Below, in pieces: positions 61,026 to 64,000 of a stretch of DNA of 64,000 nucleotides (positions are counted from its first letter, which is position 1; each line of letters opens with the position of its first letter). The position numbers and the translations under genes were made by a program. This stretch comes from an uncultured Clostridia bacterium (GTDB taxonomy: Bacteria; Bacillota; Clostridia; Oscillospirales; Oscillospiraceae): the NCBI GenBank assembly GCA_945876285.1, contig CAMCNO010000002.1, positions 1 through 64,000 on the forward strand, read 5' to 3'. The notes under the pieces are model-generated. The model saw only the letters and a program-made list of their open reading frames with translations, did not search any database and was not told the origin of the DNA.

Positions 61026-62132
61026 ATGTCTCAACCTGTTGTTGATCACCGCCGTGCCCTGCACCAGATCCCGGAATTGGACAATCAGCTGCCCGAGACC
61101 GAGGCCTATGTCCGCTCTGTTCTGGAACCCCTGGGCTGCGTCCTGTCCAGCCCCATCCCCGGCAGTGTCTGTGCCTTTTTTGACGCCGGGAAACCGGAGA
61201 CTGTGGCTTTCCGGGCGGATATGGATGCCCTGCCCGTAACGGAGGCCACGGGCTTGCCCTACGTCTCTACCCACCCCGGAAAAATGCATGCCTGCGGCCA
61301 CGACGGCCACACCGCCATGGCGCTGGCTCTGGCGGAATATGCGTCCGCTCACCTCTCCGAGCTGCCCCGGAACGTGCTGTTCCTGTTCCAGCCCGCCGAG
61401 GAGACCACTGGGGGCGCCAAGGGGCTGCGCGACAGCGGTATTCTGGCAGTTCACCACGTCACCCGTATCTTCGGCCTGCATCTGTGGCCGAACCTCCCCG
61501 CCGGGCAGGTGTTCACCCGTCACGGCCCCTTGATGGCCCGGGCCAACGAGGTCACGGTGACGGTCACGGGCAAAAGTGTCCATCTCTCCCGGGCCAGCCA
61601 GGGCCGGGATGCCCTGGCGGCGGGCGCGGAGTACCTCCGCCGGGCCTACGCCATGGTGGACGCGCTCCCTCCCGAGGAACCGAGGGCATTTCTGTTCGGC
61701 AAGATGACCTCCGGCACGGTCCGCAACGCCGTCAGCGGAAAAACGGTGCTGGAGGGGAGCCTCAGGACCTACCGGGAGGAGACGTACCGCTTCTGTAAAG
61801 AACATCTGGTGGCCATTGGCCGGGATATCGCCGCCGAAACAGGCTGCGGCGTGGAGGTTGATCTCAACGAGGGCTATCCGGCGGTCTGGAACCATGAGGG
61901 GCTGTATGAGGCTGTCTGTGCCGCTTTAGGTGCGGACGCTCCCTCCCTGCTGGAAGCCCCTGCTCTGGCGGCGGAGGACTTCTCCTTCTATCAGCAGGCA
62001 GTCCCCGGCGTGTTCTTCTTCCTCGGTGTCGGCAACACCTCGGAGCTTCACGCGCCGGACTTCTGCTTCGATGATGAGGCGGTTCTGCCGAAAGGCGTGG
62101 AATTTTTGAAGAAGCTGCTCGTGATGCTGTAA
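61026..62132 (+). CDS. dapL: M20 amidohydrolase, probable N-acetyl-diaminopimelate deacetylase
   Basis: A 368-residue M20 amidohydrolase: VVDHRRALHQIPELDNQLPE, metal motif MHACGHDGHTAM, FQPAEETTGGAKGL, and a late ALAAEDFSFY. Its length fits Bacillus YkuR (DapL), and it lies divergent from dapA-dapB-dapH, so N-acetyl-LL-DAP is the likely substrate; a hippurate-type activity cannot be excluded. AAGGAGG precedes the start. Confidence 0.85.
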   Translation: MSQPVVDHRRALHQIPELDNQLPETEAYVRSVLEPLGCVLSSPIPGSVCAFFDAGKPETVAFRADMDALPVTEATGLPYVSTHPGKMHACGHDGHTAMALALAEYASAHLSELPRNVLFLFQPAEETTGGAKGLRDSGILAVHHVTRIFGLHLWPNLPAGQVFTRHGPLMARANEVTVTVTGKSVHLSRASQGRDALAAGAEYLRRAYAMVDALPPEEPRAFLFGKMTSGTVRNAVSGKTVLEGSLRTYREETYRFCKEHLVAIGRDIAAETGCGVEVDLNEGYPAVWNHEGLYEAVCAALGADAPSLLEAPALAAEDFSFYQQAVPGVFFFLGVGNTSELHAPDFCFDDEAVLPKGVEFLKKLLVML

Positions 62133-62181
62133 GGGACTTCCGCATTTCGGTTGTATTGCCATCTATATCATCTATATAGAT

Positions 62182-62208
62182 AGATGCCGCAACCGGCGGT
62201 TGCGGCAT
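62182..62208 (+). terminator. Terminator of the M20 gene
   Basis: ATGCCGCAACC and GGTTGCGGCAT form a perfect 11-bp stem with a GGC loop, then TTTG. An AT-rich self-complementary stretch (TATATAGATAGATG) precedes it. Confidence 0.6.
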
Positions 62209-62282
62209 TTGACATCTTGAAATGGTGGTCTTTTCCCATCCGGTCTGGTAGTCTATTCCCATCAAGGCAAGGAGGTCTTCCA

Positions 62283-62978
62283 ATGACGCTGGGTGCAAAA
62301 ATACAGGCTTTACGTGCAGACGCTGGGATGTCCCAGGAGGACCTGGCAGAGCGGCTGGTGGTCAGCCGCCAGGCTGTCAGCAAGTGGGAGCTGGATAAAA
62401 CCGTGCCGGACGTGAAATATATCGTGACGCTGAGCGAGTTGTTTCAAGTGTCTACAGACTACCTGCTGAAAGATAGCCCCCACCATACCGCACCGCCTCA
62501 GGCACAGACTCCGCCCCCTCCTCCGCCTCCCGTCTCCCAGGAATCCCTCTGCCCTCTAACCGCGCCGAAGTCCCCAGACCGTTCCTGCTTGCTTTTGGAT
62601 GCAAGCCTCTGCTTGTTCGTGCTGCTGATCCTCCTGTATCTGGCTGACGGTTGCTTCATGCTTTCTTTATTTACGACCCGTTGGCCGCTGTTGGTGGTTC
62701 TGCTGGGAACTCCGGTGATACTATTGGCCAGCTTGGAACTTTTTTCCTCCGGCACTTCCCTTCGGCGGTTCCGCCGGGGCGTAGCCGGATTCTGTATGCT
62801 GTGGGGTTTTTCCCTGGCGCTGCTATGCGGTTTTTCAGATGTTTTTTTCGTGTTGATCAGTCAGGTAGGCGGTATCGGCAGTCTGATTCTCTCGCTGCTG
62901 CTCATAGCTTTGTTTCTGCCTCTTTGGTATGCTGGCCAACACTTGGCAAACTATTTCATCAAACGACGCAAACCATAA
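62283..62978 (+). CDS. XRE-family regulator with C-terminal membrane domain
   Basis: A 231-residue protein: N-terminal Cro/C1-type HTH (about 1-65; AGMSQEDLAERLVVSRQAVS), a Pro-rich linker with seven consecutive prolines, and four hydrophobic helices. Membrane-tethered XRE regulators of this form are common in Oscillospiraceae, with unknown triggers. ATG at 62283 follows AAGGAGG. Confidence 0.85.
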   Translation: MTLGAKIQALRADAGMSQEDLAERLVVSRQAVSKWELDKTVPDVKYIVTLSELFQVSTDYLLKDSPHHTAPPQAQTPPPPPPPVSQESLCPLTAPKSPDRSCLLLDASLCLFVLLILLYLADGCFMLSLFTTRWPLLVVLLGTPVILLASLELFSSGTSLRRFRRGVAGFCMLWGFSLALLCGFSDVFFVLISQVGGIGSLILSLLLIALFLPLWYAGQHLANYFIKRRKP

Positions 62979-63015
62979 AAAATACGCTGTGCACGGCGCA
63001 CAGCGTATTTTTTGT
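62976..63015. terminator. Bidirectional terminator
   Basis: AAAAAATACGCTGTGC and GCACAGCGTATTTTTT form a perfect 16-bp stem between convergent genes. Confidence 0.9.
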
Positions 63016-63020
63016 CCCAT

Positions 63021-64000
63021 TTACAGGGTCTTGATGAACTTCTCGATCCGGTCCAGGCCCTCTTTCAGGTCGGCGTCGGAGTAACAGTAGCTCAGGCGCA
63101 TGTAGCCCTCGCAGTCGAAGTAGCAGCCGGGGATCAGGCCCACCAGGCCCTCCTTCAGCATTTTCTCACAGAAGGTCAGGGAGTCCATCCCGAACTTCTT
63201 AATGTTGATGAACATGTAGAAGGCGCCCTCCGGCTCCTGGACCTCCAGGCCCATGTCAGTGAGCCGCTTATACACATAGTCCCGGCGCTTGCGGAAAATC
63301 TCCACCATGCCGCTGGTGTCGCTCTCCAGAGCCGCTACGCAGGCCGGCTGAACAAAGGAGGGTGCGGAGACCACCATGTACTGGTGGAAGATCTGCATCC
63401 GGTCCCGGATGGGAGCGTCCGCCAGGCAGTAGCCCAGGCGCCAGCCGGTCATGGCATAAGGCTTGGAGAAGCTGTTGATGACAATGATGCGATCCCGCAT
63501 GTCCTGATACTCGGAGAAGCTGTGGTAGTCCTCCGTGTAGACCAGGGTGCGGTACACATCGTCGCACAGGACGAAGATAGGCTTATCCACCAGGATATCG
63601 TGGATGGCGTCCAGGGTCTCCTTGGTGTAGATACAGCCGGTGGGGTTGTTGGGGGAGGTCAGAATGATGGCCTTGGTCTTTTCATTGATGGCGGCCTTCA
63701 GAGCCTCCGGGTCCACTTGGAAGTGGTTGTCCTCGGTGGGCAGATTCACCGGCACGCCCCGGCACAGCCGAGTGATGGAGGCATACAGGCTGAAGGAGGG
63801 GGTGGGGATGATGACCTCGTCGCCGGGATTCAGCACGGTGGCAAGCGCGATATGCAGGCTCTCGGTGGCGCCGATGGTCAGGATGATCTCCTCGGGGTCA
63901 TAGTGCAGGCCGTGTTCCCTCTCCTCAAATTCGGAGATGGCCTTCAGCATATAGGGATAGCCGTTGCCGGGAGGATAGTGGGTGTCATTGGCGTCCAGGG
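63021..64000 (-). CDS. patA: PatA-type class I/II aminotransferase (5' end outside window)
   Basis: About 326 C-terminal residues of a PLP aminotransferase; coding continues to the last base of the window with LDANDTHYPPGNGYPY before the first internal Met at 63950. Motifs are TIGATESLHIALATVLNPGD, SPNNPTG, and SFSKPYAMTGWRLGY with the PLP Lys. It resembles Bacillus PatA, which makes N-acetyl-LL-DAP; its nearness to dapH and dapL supports that role. Confidence 0.88.
   Translation of the reverse strand, partial: LDANDTHYPPGNGYPYMLKAISEFEEREHGLHYDPEEIILTIGATESLHIALATVLNPGDEVIIPTPSFSLYASITRLCRGVPVNLPTEDNHFQVDPEALKAAINEKTKAIILTSPNNPTGCIYTKETLDAIHDILVDKPIFVLCDDVYRTLVYTEDYHSFSEYQDMRDRIIVINSFSKPYAMTGWRLGYCLADAPIRDRMQIFHQYMVVSAPSFVQPACVAALESDTSGMVEIFRKRRDYVYKRLTDMGLEVQEPEGAFYMFINIKKFGMDSLTFCEKMLKEGLVGLIPGCYFDCEGYMRLSYCYSDADLKEGLDRIEKFIKTL

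Overview
The window looks like chromosome from a high-GC, anaerobic gut Firmicute of the Oscillospiraceae (Flavonifractor / Lawsonibacter / Dysosmobacter type). Pointers are lysine riboswitches, the acetylase route to diaminopimelate, a DUF896 protein, a TM1266-type hydrogenase regulator, strong AAGGAGG ribosome sites with frequent GTG/TTG starts, and inositol catabolism genes. The genus is inference; no rRNA is present.

Layout. (1) 1-2105: AT-richer, decayed DNA with an MFS-transporter pseudogene, one hypothetical membrane protein and a long perfect palindrome. (2) 2106-24168: a 22-kb integrated element bounded by 27-bp direct repeats. The right copy is the 3' end of an intact tRNA-Pro(GGG) gene, and a tyrosine integrase lies just inside it. 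The element has an AT-rich left half carrying likely defence cargo: an ApeA-like HEPN protein with a companion, and a tightly coupled set of three genes (membrane protein, YkgJ-type Cys cluster, glycine-zipper protein) next to a WYL regulator. A GC-richer middle has DUF932, YqaJ nuclease, RecT, a GTPase, a MoxR ATPase and a VWA/metallopeptidase protein with a duplicated peptidase domain. The right end holds a small relaxase, a DUF927-type ATPase, an excisionase and the integrase. It reads as an integrative mobilizable element rather than a prophage, since no structural phage genes are seen. (3) 24142-24642: tRNA-Pro, tRNA-Ser(UGA) and tRNA-Ser(GCU).

(4) 24.6-51.8 kb: ordinary chromosome, mostly minus strand. 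It holds a Zn-binding lipoprotein, HdeD-like protein, PepD, DUF896, YlmH, an ABC exporter, an Ig/SH3 surface protein, a split chromate transporter, BirA, a lysine-riboswitch-controlled NhaC transporter, uracil permease, a DUF523/DUF3783/Nudix operon, a TM1266-linked NMT1/THI5-type ABC importer with a terminator-bearing leader, MalQ, YjbQ, an Smr protein, a nitrilase-family amidase, a VanY-type peptidase, and a sugar (probably inositol) ABC importer with an oxidoreductase.

(5) 52.3-57.1 kb: iolE-iolB-iolD-iolG on the plus strand, divergent from the importer; together these form an inositol uptake and catabolism locus. (6) 57.2-64.0 kb: an MBL-fold protein, then a lysine-riboswitch-controlled dapA-dapB-dapH operon divergent from an M20 amidohydrolase (probable N-acetyl-diaminopimelate deacetylase), an XRE/membrane protein, and a PatA-type aminotransferase cut by the window edge. 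Five steps of the acetylase lysine/DAP pathway are therefore clustered.
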